From Flavobacterium luminosum (lineage in GTDB: Bacteria > Bacteroidota > Bacteroidia > Flavobacteriales > Flavobacteriaceae), in contig NZ_JAMLJM010000011.1 of assembly GCF_023635005.1 (NCBI RefSeq), positions 1 through 64,000 of the forward strand: a stretch of DNA of 64,000 nucleotides, read 5' to 3'. The notes beneath the pieces are model-generated. The model saw only the letters and a list, made by a program, of their open reading frames with translations. It made no database searches and was not told the DNA's origin. Shown in pieces: positions 16,770 through 25,235 of the stretch (positions are counted from its first letter, which is position 1; every line of letters starts with the position of its first letter). The translations under genes were made by a program, and so were the position numbers.

Positions 16770-16794
16770 CAAATATAGTTAGTTATCCTAACTA
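16770..16794 (-). promoter_or_regulatory. Promoter overlapped by a MarR-type palindrome
   Basis: TAGTTAG-n5-CTAACTA (16776-16794) is a perfect inverted repeat of the size MarR dimers bind. On the minus strand a TATATTTG box (16777-16770) matches the Bacteroidota -7 consensus TAnnTTTG and overlaps the palindrome by two bases. Binding would block the promoter of the thioredoxin-like gene, 55 nt downstream. Confidence 0.65.
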
Positions 16795-16862
16795 AAAAAA
16801 TATTTTTCACTTTTTTTTTGTTTTCATTTTATTTTATAGTATTTATGAAAAAAAAATCTAAA

Positions 16863-17285
16863 TTATCTCTTACTGTAACGATGCACGATAACTCTTCGCA
16901 TATCGTTAATAAGGTTGATGTTTTCATGAAATTGTTTTTCTTTTTGCTCCAAAAGTTTAAGAGAAGCAACATGCTTTATGTGAGCTTCGTGTTCTTCCAT
17001 CATAATTTTAGATTTTATAAAAAACTCCTTTTTGAAATCGTTAAGACGTAAAAATGGAATTACAGAACCCACTAAATGTTGATGCCAAAAATTTGTTTTC
17101 CATAAGCTATAAGCAATCCAAAAAATATTTTCGCAATCAGTTTCACTATCAAATATGATTACGAAACTGTTTGTGAATGGCTCATTTTGGGGCTTACCGC
17201 TGTTCATTCCTTTGTTTAAAACAAAAAAGTGCGGTTTGCTGTAAATGATGTTCTTCTTGTGGGTTTTAACGATAAAATTCATCAT
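16863..17285 (-). CDS. Conserved Bacteroidota protein (DUF6943-like)
   Basis: The 140-aa protein contains THKKNIIYSKPHFFVLNKGM, NSGKPQNEPFTNSFVIIFD, an aromatic stretch SLWKTNFWHQHLVGSVIPFL and a charged helical C-terminus. It resembles a protein family (I believe DUF6943) often found in Bacteroidota conjugative elements beside replication or regulatory genes. The role is unknown. It stands alone at the edge of the 1.8-kb structured region and probably has its own promoter. Confidence 0.55.
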   Translation of the reverse strand: MMNFIVKTHKKNIIYSKPHFFVLNKGMNSGKPQNEPFTNSFVIIFDSETDCENIFWIAYSLWKTNFWHQHLVGSVIPFLRLNDFKKEFFIKSKIMMEEHEAHIKHVASLKLLEQKEKQFHENINLINDMRRVIVHRYSKR

Positions 17286-17471
17286 GGCTTCGGATTTAAA
17301 AATTAGGTTTTCTTCTAATTTTCTGTTGAATTTCTGATGAATGCAGATGTGCCTCGCTACGCTCCGCCCATTAAAATTTTTTTCGCCAAATGTTATTTTT
17401 TAATTGGAAGCGAAGAATATTCATTTCAAAAGAAAAAAAAGAAAAAAAGAAAGCCATTCGTCCAAGTGGAA

Positions 17472-17623
17472 GGTTTCAAAAAAGCAAGTTTTTCAGAAAA
17501 AATACTACCCGATACGTGATTGAATTCGGCAGCGTCTAATCGGAAATTAAATGTGTTTTGAAACTGTTTGGGTGGAGATTTTTTCTGAAACCCGCAGGGC
17601 TTGAACTTGCTTTTTTGAATACC
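17472..17623. repeat. Long imperfect inverted repeat 1
   Basis: The left arm 17472-17510 (GGTTTCAAAAAAGCAAG, then TTTCAGAAAAAATACTACCC) pairs with the right arm 17570-17623, which reads the same on the other strand but carries an extra GC-rich insert of about 14 nt (CCCGCAGGGCTTGA). The spacer is about 59 nt. Confidence 0.65.
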
Positions 17624-17830
17624 TGGAACTTATCTTTGCTTCCTTTTTTTATTTATTTTTTTTTGAAATTTTCAATTCTTTTTTATTTGTTTTTTAATCG
17701 GAAATTGAGAATAGCCATTTTTATTGAAATCGGAATTTTATTTTTAGTTGGCTATTTCCAATCAGATATCCTTGTTTAATCGGATTTTATCCGAAGTATT
17801 GAAAGTTGATTTGAAAGATAGACGTCTTCG

Positions 17831-17919
17831 GAAAGGGTATCAAATTCTTTGGATGGATGAATAAACCAAATAGAAAATAAAAAAGCTATTCATCCGGCCA
17901 AAGAATTTGATACTCTTTC
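17831..17919. repeat. Long inverted repeat 2, with AAGGGTATCA motif
   Basis: Arms 17831-17863 and 17887-17919 are complementary over 33 nt with three or four mismatches, around a 23-nt loop. The base of the stem has AAGGGTATCA on the left against TGATACTCTT on the right, so one fixed mismatch (G against T) lies inside an otherwise perfect block. Confidence 0.8.
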
Positions 17920-18137
17920 GTTTGCAAGTGTTTATTGCTTTTTATTGGTCAAACGTAATGGCCCTCTTTTTATTGGAATTGTTTTTTTGTGGCCATTTCT
18001 TGGATTTGATTTTTGAGGATGCCAAAACGTGATTTGAAAAGAGAAGTTTCAATGTAATCGGTATGTTGTATTGAAAACGTGAAGCATCTTCAAAAAACAA
18101 TGCATTAAACTACCGAGTGCGATGTGGCAGTAGCGTG

Positions 18138-18332
18138 AGTAAGGGTATCATTTTTTATTTGCTTACTGAGATGTTTCTGATTGCTTTAGTGGAAAAGCTG
18201 ATGTTTGAAATTTAGCTGGCAGTCGCAGTGTTCAGTATTCTGCAGATTATCTTAAAAAACGGTATGGCATCAGCTTTTTCGCTGGAGCAATTACTGCTAG
18301 TTTTCTGGCAAATAAAAAATGATACTCTTACT
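18138..18332. repeat. Long inverted repeat 3, sharing the AAGGGTATCA motif
   Basis: Arms 18138-18162 and 18308-18332 match over 25 nt with a single mismatch, at the same place as in repeat 2 (AAGGGTATCA against TGATACTCTT). An inner stem pairs 18191-18203 with 18268-18280 (GAAAAGCTGATG words). The whole could fold as one branched structure of about 195 nt. Confidence 0.8.
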
Positions 18333-18549
18333 GGGGATTTTGGTTTTGTGGGTTCTAAAAATGGATTTACCACAGGCAAATCACTAAAAGTTAAAGCCAT
18401 TTTTAGAACTTACAAAAGCAATGAAAACACTTCCTATTTAAACGCAAAGTTGATAAAAACAGTTACCGTGAACGTTCATAAAAGCAATGGTAACCGAAAC
18501 TATTCCTATGAAATGGTGAATGTTCTTAAAGACAGTGGCGAAGGACGGT

Positions 18550-18590
18550 TTTTTTTGTAGCTGGGTGATGCGATGGGAGCTACAAAAAAA
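18550..18590. terminator. Short hairpin with poly-T and poly-A arms
   Basis: TTTTTTTGTAGCT and AGCTACAAAAAAA pair around a 15-nt loop. It has the shape of a bidirectional terminator, but no credible gene ends beside it. Confidence 0.5.
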
Positions 18591-18628
18591 GTTGTCCTGG
18601 AGCCACTGGCACGAGCGTTGGGTGAGCG

Positions 18629-18722
18629 GCTTTTTTACATAATGTTATTATAGTGCATCCGAGATTTTGATTAGTAGCAGGATAGTCCCTATGCACTATA
18701 ATGCAACATTATGTAAAAAAGC
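18629..18722. repeat. Long inverted repeat 4
   Basis: GCTTTTTTACATAATGTT plus ATTATAGTGCA (18629-18657) is complementary to 18692-18722. The right arm has two extra bases (GC) that form a bulge; otherwise pairing is perfect over 29 bp. The loop is 34 nt. Confidence 0.85.
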
Positions 18723-19074
18723 TTGGGGAAAAAAATTACTGGCATGAGTTGCGAAGCGTACTTGTTTTTGTTTTGTGCGTTGGGCAAGCTCTTTGGCTGA
18801 TGGCGTGCAGGATTTTCCAATTTACACATAATTTTCTTGTCATCAGGCAAAGTGCTTGATGTGCGTTGGGACAAAAACCATGACAGTAATTTTTTTTTGG
18901 AGCGTTGGGAAGGAGTGGCAACTGAAAACCAAAAACGTCAATTTACCATTAAACGAAAAAGTACGTTCTCATTATTTAAAAATGAAATTAGCGAAATGAA
19001 GCAAACAAAGAATTGATGCTAGGAATACTTGGACTAGGAGCAGTTTTTGTGCAGATGAATGAGATAATTTTGGA

Positions 19075-20025
19075 TTAAATGATATTATCTGCTTTAAGTA
19101 ATTTAATCAAATCTAAAGATTCTTCTTCTACCCACTTATTATCAATTATTAATTGATTTATGAATTCTATTTGTGTTAATGAAAAATCTTCTTTCTTTAA
19201 ATTAGAAAATTCATTTTCATTCCACTTGCTATTGTGATGTTTTACATCTACATCAATTGCAATTTCATGTGTTTGAGGTTGAATAATTTTAACATCAACT
19301 CCTTTGGATTTAAATATTCTCTTCACTGTGGAATATATTTGCAGTCCGTTGTAATCCCAATCACAAAAATAATATATAGGTAGTTTTAGTTTGTCTTGAG
19401 AAATATCTTCTAATGGTTTGGTATTATTACCTCCAACATACCATAGCTCAATGTTATGATTTTTATATTCTAAAGGAACTTTTAAACAATCAAGATTTTC
19501 GCATAAAACAATGACTTTTGGCTTGATACAATCAACTACAAATCTCCATTGATTATTTTTCGGGTCTTTTTCTGGAAATTCAGTAAGTTCTAATATTTTT
19601 AACACTGCATTCTTAACACTTAATTTATTAGATAAATATTTAGAATTTTGATTTTTATAAATTAAAGCAGATAATTTTTTCTCTGTAGTTACATTTTTTT
19701 TTAATTCCTCTTTATTGTAGAAAACAAACATTAATGCTTTTAAGTCTTCATCATCAAAAGATTTTTTAGCATCGTTTTCAATTCCTGACTTTTCAAAGAA
19801 ATTATTATAGTATTCATAGGTTTCTAAAAATTCTTGCTCATAATAATCATTAAACCTTGATGATGCTTCGATAATGGAATGATTTCCAACCTTAAATTTT
19901 ATTAGTTTCTTTTGTTTTAAAATGACTTGATTTATAAAATCATTGTTAGTTATTTTTAACCTTGTTTGTTTTAATTTATATAGTTGATGTAACCCTTTTA
20001 AATATTTCCACTCAATTTTCTGCAT
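19075..20025 (-). CDS. jetD: Wadjet nuclease subunit JetD
   Basis: The 316-aa protein has a C-terminal Toprim-like domain of the JetD/topoisomerase VI A type. CENLDCLKVP carries the conserved Glu, and YYFCDWDYNGLQIYSTVKRI carries the DxDxxG metal motif. The N-terminal part (DUF3322-like arm) is shorter than in typical JetD proteins of nearly 400 aa. In Wadjet, JetD cuts plasmid DNA that JetABC has extruded into a loop. It is the last gene of the run, 3 nt after jetC, as expected for JetABCD order. Confidence 0.85.
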   Translation of the reverse strand: MQKIEWKYLKGLHQLYKLKQTRLKITNNDFINQVILKQKKLIKFKVGNHSIIEASSRFNDYYEQEFLETYEYYNNFFEKSGIENDAKKSFDDEDLKALMFVFYNKEELKKNVTTEKKLSALIYKNQNSKYLSNKLSVKNAVLKILELTEFPEKDPKNNQWRFVVDCIKPKVIVLCENLDCLKVPLEYKNHNIELWYVGGNNTKPLEDISQDKLKLPIYYFCDWDYNGLQIYSTVKRIFKSKGVDVKIIQPQTHEIAIDVDVKHHNSKWNENEFSNLKKEDFSLTQIEFINQLIIDNKWVEEESLDLIKLLKADNII

Positions 20026-20028
20026 ATC

Positions 20029-23000
20029 TTAATTATTTAATAGTCCAAAAATTGGTACTGGAGTGTAATTTACATTTTCATCTTCTAAACTGTTAAGCAA
20101 TAAATAAATATTTTGATTTTCTGCATCAATTTTGTTTGGATTTATTGATAATGATAAGATTTGATAATCATTTGCTTTTGCAATTTTATATAACATATCA
20201 AAATTACTACCAAGGCCTTCTGCCTCATCAATAGCCATATAACGAATTCCTTTTTTTAATTTAGATTTAGATGAAGTTTTATCAATTAATGACAATTTTG
20301 CCATACATAAAAGAGCTATAGCTGAATATGTTTGACTTGTACTGCCATCAGTTTTGTTACCTTGTGATGATTTAATTGAGAACTTTAAACTATAATAAGA
20401 TTTTGGATTAAGTAAATCCTTAACTTCTATTTTATTTGACCTCGAACCACCATTTCTATAAAATGCTTCCTTTAACTTCTCTTCTAATGTTGGATAATGT
20501 TCTAATTCCGTTGAAATACCTTTGAGACCTTCAAATAAAGAATCGTTTATACCAAGTTGAATATCTTTATCAATTTCTTCAGTAAAACTATTCATCCACT
20601 CTTTTTTGAAAACATTATCAAAGATTAGATCTAAATCGACTTTGTGACCTCCAGTTATCTGTTTATCCTCAGAATTTAAAAAGTTACTGATTATTCTTAT
20701 GTCATTTAATTGATTACTAACTTCATTTGAAACATCATCAATAATCTCACTCAATTTTTGAAGTTTTCGACTATTTAGTCTTTTATTTTTGATGTTTATA
20801 TTTCTCAAATAATCAGATATCTTTTCAATTACATCTTCATCTAGTAAATCTTTTTCATCAAATATTTCTTGAGGAAGAATTTCTCTACACAAAGAGCTGA
20901 AATCGCCTGTGTCTTTGTATTGATTTTGCTTTTGTTTAATAAAACTATAAACCAAAGAATTATATTTTGAAATGTATTCTATATTGGCGTTAGTTGATTT
21001 TTTTTCTAATTCATTAATTTTCAAATCTTCATTATTGTCTATTTCTACTTCTGCTGTAAATAAGTTAGGATTTTGGCTGTAAATCTCATTCTTTTTACCT
21101 TTAATAATTGAAATTTTTGAATCTATATCCTCTAAAGAATTTGACTGATTGTTGTTACTTTTTAAAGTGTTGTAAATTTTATTCATTTCTGAATAATAAT
21201 CTTCAGCCGCTTCTAATGTAATTTCCAAGTTTTCTAAATCTACATTATCAAACGGAACAAATTTATATTTAATTTTATATTCATCAATTTTAGCAATAGT
21301 TCTCGGTGTTTCGAATGATTCTAAATCGCGTTCTAGATTGAGAACAAGATTATTTAATTTTCGTTTTTCATCTTCTAATTTTTTGTAATCAGTTCTCGCA
21401 ATCTTAAGCTGTTCTTCTATTTCTTTTGCTTTACAAAATATTTCAAAATATTCATCAAAAAGAATGTTAGAAACATCATACATTTCGTGGTTTTCAAGTT
21501 GTTCTTCTAATCCCATTTCCGAATTAAAAGCAAGTATATAATCATCAGGATTTTCTAATTGTTCTAAAATTTCTTTAAGTGATTCAATATTTGATAATTT
21601 TATTTCCAAATTTGAAATATCTTCTTTTATTGTTGAAGTTTGTTTTTGAAAATAGTCCTTAATTTCCGCTTTGTCATCCTTGTCAAAAATTGGTTTATCA
21701 ATCAAAGGAATATATTCCATTAAACCATTTAGATCAAGCCAAAATCCCTCATCATCTTTACTTCTTATTTTAAGATTTTCAATCAATTGATTTGGTTCTG
21801 GGATAAATCTTAACGTTGTGTTATTTGGTTCTTCAACTCTAATATTTTCATTTTGGTATTTATGAATTATACTTTCTTGAAATAAATCTATTTTTTTAGT
21901 TTGATTTAAAGCCCAATGTGCTAATGAATTTAAATCTTCAATATTATTCAAGGCTTTTAATTTGTTTTTAATTTCTAGCTCTTTCTTATAATTTTCGGTT
22001 TTTGAATTAATTTCAATAAGTACATTTTTACTACTCCATTTTTCGTTGGTAAAAAAAGTAAATAGGTTTTTTGAATTCAATTTTTCAGTCAATTCTCTTA
22101 TTTGAGTTATCTGAAGCTTATTTTGATGGTATTTATAGTAACGCTGATTTAATTCTTCTTTTTGGCAATTAAAGTACAATAGCCAATCCATAAACTTTTT
22201 TAATTTCTTATCACTTTCTTCCCATTTATTTTTCTCTTTAAAAGCATCATCCCATTTTGGTTCTATAATTTCAATTTTTTCATTTGTTGAAATTAGTTTT
22301 TCTTGAGCAATAGCTTTTAATTTAATGAGCTTTTTTGAACTATCTTCGTAAAGATTAATTTTATCTATTATTTCTTTTTCGCATTCTGTAATTTCTTTTG
22401 AGAATAGCTTAAAAGATGCTAACAAGAAAATCTTCTCTTTTTCATCTTTATCAATTTTAAATTTTAATAACTCGCTTAATGCGTTTTGTTTGTCTGTGAG
22501 TAATTCTATTTCGGTTAAATTTTTTTCAAATTCATTTGAGTCTCCTTGTAATGCAACGATAGTTTCATTAAATTTTGTGAGCAATACTTTTTCTCTTTCA
22601 TCACCAAATAGAAAACTTTGTAATTTTTCACTTTTATTCATGTCTAAAGACTCTCTGGAAAAAGCTTGAATGATTTTGGCATAATTTTCTAAGGTTTTGC
22701 TACTAATAGACAAATCAATAGGCAATATTTCATTTTTGAAAAGGATTTTATGATAATTTGAAGTCTTAAACCAAGATTCACATGTTAGTTTTAAAGTATT
22801 ACTAATGTGTTCTTTCAAATTTTGAATAGGTAATATTTCTTCATTTTTGAGAAAATTAGAATATCCTAAAATGTTGTCAAAAGGTATCAATTGAGTATCG
22901 TCATCAAAATTGTTACCCTCTTGAATGATAAACATATTTGAAGTACCGGAACTTTCTATATAAATTCCAATAACAATGAATTTATTCTTTTCAATTTCAA

Positions 23001-23268
23001 CATTTATAAAAGCATATGCCATATCTGTTCCTTTACCACTAGTTCTTAAAACCATAGTTTTAGGCTCTCTCATTCCTGTACTCTTTGTTGGAGAGTGAAA
23101 AGCAGATGCACCAACACAAATTAATTGTAATATATCAGAAATCATACTTTTACCCGCACCTCCTTCACCAACAAAATCAGTTCTAAATGGATTAAAATCA
23201 TAATCAAATCCCTGATGATGTACTATTCCTAATGTTGATAATCTTCTAATTATTGGATAGTTTTTCAT
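20029..23268 (-). CDS. jetC: Wadjet SMC-like ATPase JetC
   Basis: The 1079-aa SMC/MukB-like protein has Walker A GEGGAGKS (34-41), long Lys/Glu-rich coiled coils through the middle, and Walker B-like YMAIDEAEGLG near the C-terminus, after a signature region around SSQGNKTDGSTSQTYSAIAL. JetC homodimers hydrolyse ATP and extrude DNA loops on plasmids. The start overlaps the jetB stop by 4 nt and the stop lies 3 nt before jetD, so translation is coupled. Length is normal for JetC. Confidence 0.92.
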   Translation of the reverse strand: MKNYPIIRRLSTLGIVHHQGFDYDFNPFRTDFVGEGGAGKSMISDILQLICVGASAFHSPTKSTGMREPKTMVLRTSGKGTDMAYAFINVEIEKNKFIVIGIYIESSGTSNMFIIQEGNNFDDDTQLIPFDNILGYSNFLKNEEILPIQNLKEHISNTLKLTCESWFKTSNYHKILFKNEILPIDLSISSKTLENYAKIIQAFSRESLDMNKSEKLQSFLFGDEREKVLLTKFNETIVALQGDSNEFEKNLTEIELLTDKQNALSELLKFKIDKDEKEKIFLLASFKLFSKEITECEKEIIDKINLYEDSSKKLIKLKAIAQEKLISTNEKIEIIEPKWDDAFKEKNKWEESDKKLKKFMDWLLYFNCQKEELNQRYYKYHQNKLQITQIRELTEKLNSKNLFTFFTNEKWSSKNVLIEINSKTENYKKELEIKNKLKALNNIEDLNSLAHWALNQTKKIDLFQESIIHKYQNENIRVEEPNNTTLRFIPEPNQLIENLKIRSKDDEGFWLDLNGLMEYIPLIDKPIFDKDDKAEIKDYFQKQTSTIKEDISNLEIKLSNIESLKEILEQLENPDDYILAFNSEMGLEEQLENHEMYDVSNILFDEYFEIFCKAKEIEEQLKIARTDYKKLEDEKRKLNNLVLNLERDLESFETPRTIAKIDEYKIKYKFVPFDNVDLENLEITLEAAEDYYSEMNKIYNTLKSNNNQSNSLEDIDSKISIIKGKKNEIYSQNPNLFTAEVEIDNNEDLKINELEKKSTNANIEYISKYNSLVYSFIKQKQNQYKDTGDFSSLCREILPQEIFDEKDLLDEDVIEKISDYLRNINIKNKRLNSRKLQKLSEIIDDVSNEVSNQLNDIRIISNFLNSEDKQITGGHKVDLDLIFDNVFKKEWMNSFTEEIDKDIQLGINDSLFEGLKGISTELEHYPTLEEKLKEAFYRNGGSRSNKIEVKDLLNPKSYYSLKFSIKSSQGNKTDGSTSQTYSAIALLCMAKLSLIDKTSSKSKLKKGIRYMAIDEAEGLGSNFDMLYKIAKANDYQILSLSINPNKIDAENQNIYLLLNSLEDENVNYTPVPIFGLLNN

Positions 23269-23912
23269 TTCAATTCGTTTAATGTTTCATCTATATTTAT
23301 GATATATTCTTCATAAACTTTTATTAATCTATCGAAAGCTGGTAATGTATGGAACTCATCTTTTTCTAATGTTATCCATCCAATTTTTTTAAATTCTTCA
23401 AGTGCGGATTGTATGGTTTTATCGATTATATCATCATTGTAATTACCAGGAGTAATGTTTTTTGATTTTGCAATTAAAGAATATATACCTTGTTTGTAGT
23501 CATCACATTCAAGACGGATTTTTTCTTTTAATTTTTGTGTTGAATCTAAACCAAAATCTCTATCAATAAACATAATTTTATAAATAAGAAACCCAATAAT
23601 AACATATTCGCTTTTGAGTATATGTCTGTGCTTATCAGAGATATTTCCTCTATCACTGTTTATAAAATCCAAATAATAATAACTTGCATTGTCTTCGCCT
23701 CCTTTAACTAAATTGACTTTAAAAAATGTGTTATAATACATTTTTAGACTTTCTTCATTTTGTGAAATGAAATTATAGAGTTTTATTTGTTTTCCTTCTT
23801 TTTGAAAATGAACACCATCTTTTAATGCGTAATCGATTGTTGCAAATAATTCTTCAGAATTTGGACTATACATAAAACTACTTAGACTAACTTTATTACT
23901 TTCATTTTCCAT
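23265..23912 (-). CDS. jetB: Wadjet subunit JetB (DUF4194-like)
   Basis: The 215-aa protein corresponds by position and size to JetB, the KITE/MukE-like winged-helix subunit. It has LFATIDYALKDGVHFQKEGK near the start and FKKIGWITLEKDEFHTLPAF near the end, typical of small winged-helix condensin partners. JetB bridges the kleisin JetA and the JetC heads. It overlaps jetA by 31 nt and jetC by 4 nt. The call rests on the neighbouring JetC and JetD more than on a recognisable motif. Confidence 0.8.
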   Translation of the reverse strand: MENESNKVSLSSFMYSPNSEELFATIDYALKDGVHFQKEGKQIKLYNFISQNEESLKMYYNTFFKVNLVKGGEDNASYYYLDFINSDRGNISDKHRHILKSEYVIIGFLIYKIMFIDRDFGLDSTQKLKEKIRLECDDYKQGIYSLIAKSKNITPGNYNDDIIDKTIQSALEEFKKIGWITLEKDEFHTLPAFDRLIKVYEEYIINIDETLNELK

Positions 23913-25219
23913 AACGCAATGTTATTAAATTCACTATTTGTTTCTAATTCTTTTTCAATTTCCAATTTATATTTATCGTTATTGCTGTAAACCGATTTGA
24001 TTATATTAAAAATAACACTTACGGCTATTTGACTGCTCTTACTTTCATTAATAATCTTAAAAAAGACTTCGGATAATTTGATACTTCCTTTTAATTTTAT
24101 TTCTGAAAAAATGTATTTTTCCCAATTTCCTATAGTATCAATTTCTTTAATTTTTTCTTGTGCTTTCTTGGTGTTTTCCAGAATTACTTTTTCGTTTTGA
24201 ACATATGTTTTTCTTTCTTTGGGCTTTGAAGGAAATAATTCCCGGTCTTTATCAATTATTGTGAAGTGTGGAGTTGCAATATGAATTTGTGGTAAAGAAA
24301 TGTTATTTGGGAATACTATAGTCTTATTTCCATTATTCGATTCTAAAGTACTTTTATCCAATATGAAATGAATGAATTTTTCAATCTTTGAACTTAGTAA
24401 TGGTTTACTTAATGTAGAAAATAGTTGTCTGACCTTGGGTTGAATTCTGTCTAATTTTCTATCAATTGAGTTCAAACGATCATTGATATATTTTACAAAT
24501 GCATATACTTCAGAAATCAATTCATTTGTTTCATTATCGTGATTTTGTTTTTGTTCAAGTAGGCCTCTAATTGTTTTCGTCTCTGAATATGCAGAACGCA
24601 ATTCTTTGACATGGTTTTGAGCATTGTTCATACTAACATCTGTTGCAACTAAAATTTCTAGAAAATTTTGACTCGTAAAATCCGTTCCTTTTTTAAGTAA
24701 TTCTATAGACTCGGTTATTTGTCTGTCTAAAAAATCAATTTGTTCTCTTAAATCTGGTTGATATTTTTTGAATATTTCTTTTAGCCAAAATTTAAGTTCC
24801 TCTATAGTATTTCTTGCTTCAAGTGATTTTGAAAGAAGTGTGCATATCTCTTGGATTCGTGTTGGATTAAAAGCACCAATAAGTGTTTCTTTGGCATGTT
24901 TGCAAAATTTATAGGCATAATCTTTGAAAAAATATTTTTGAGACTCCTGGTTATAATCTAGAAAATATTCTTGTAAATCCATAATATGGCTGCTATAAAC
25001 CTCTTTTGGATAACGTACGTTTGTTTTATATATAGTTTCAAACGCATCGTGTAAATCTTTTTCGGTAAACTTTTCATCTTCAAAAACTCCATCCATAATT
25101 TTTTCATAAATCAAAACAATAGCAAGCCCTATTTCTCTCTCGGGAAATAAAAGCTTGTATGTTTTTTCTTCATTTAAAATTTTAATGAAGTTGAAATTTG
25201 GATTTACTGAATTACTCAA
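23882..25219 (-). CDS. jetA: Wadjet kleisin-like subunit JetA
   Basis: The 445-aa, mostly helical protein precedes jetB and fits JetA, the MukF-like kleisin. The N-terminus (KTYKLLFPEREIGLAIVLIY and the FTEKDLHDAFETIYK region) looks like a winged helix. The middle has heptad-rich helices (residues 160-280) and the C-terminus again looks like a small winged domain. It does not show the start of canonical DUF3375 that I know, so it may belong to a divergent Wadjet type. It follows the second ATPase gene by only 16 nt. Confidence 0.75.
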   Translation of the reverse strand: MSNSVNPNFNFIKILNEEKTYKLLFPEREIGLAIVLIYEKIMDGVFEDEKFTEKDLHDAFETIYKTNVRYPKEVYSSHIMDLQEYFLDYNQESQKYFFKDYAYKFCKHAKETLIGAFNPTRIQEICTLLSKSLEARNTIEELKFWLKEIFKKYQPDLREQIDFLDRQITESIELLKKGTDFTSQNFLEILVATDVSMNNAQNHVKELRSAYSETKTIRGLLEQKQNHDNETNELISEVYAFVKYINDRLNSIDRKLDRIQPKVRQLFSTLSKPLLSSKIEKFIHFILDKSTLESNNGNKTIVFPNNISLPQIHIATPHFTIIDKDRELFPSKPKERKTYVQNEKVILENTKKAQEKIKEIDTIGNWEKYIFSEIKLKGSIKLSEVFFKIINESKSSQIAVSVIFNIIKSVYSNNDKYKLEIEKELETNSEFNNIALWKMKVIKLV

Positions 25220-25235
25220 TAGGTATTATTTGACG

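Larger units (their letters stand above)
17286..19074. other. 1.8-kb stretch without clear genes, rich in inverted repeats
   Basis: Open frames here (for example 17558-17779 and 18228-18560, plus strand) are low-complexity or coincide with hairpin arms and have no recognisable family. A small frame at 18880-18999 (VGKEWQLKTKNVNLPLNEKV) looks protein-like and may be a gene remnant. The region has five inverted repeats, repeated TAATCGGA words (17538, 17695, 17777) and four GCGTTGGG words between 18.6 and 18.9 kb. It separates the redox operon from the defence operon. Confidence 0.55.

Noticed and set aside
17558..17779. 73-aa hydrophobic ORF on the plus strand
   Set aside because: Its Phe/Leu-rich sequence comes from poly-T tracts and an arm of inverted repeat 1; no conserved motif was seen.
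18228..18560. 110-aa ORF on the plus strand
   Set aside because: It overlaps the right half of inverted repeat 3 and ends in the poly-T hairpin; composition and lack of a recognisable fold argue against a gene.
18629..18722. Integron attC site
   Set aside because: The stem has a bulge and a nearby GTTGGGY word, but the paired RYYYAAC core was not found and no integron integrase is in the window; kept only as a possibility in the hairpin finding.
19075..23912. SbcCD or MukBEF housekeeping condensin instead of Wadjet
   Set aside because: A Toprim JetD with DxDxxG adjoins the SMC gene and the four-gene order matches JetABCD; an Mre11-like SbcD is absent.
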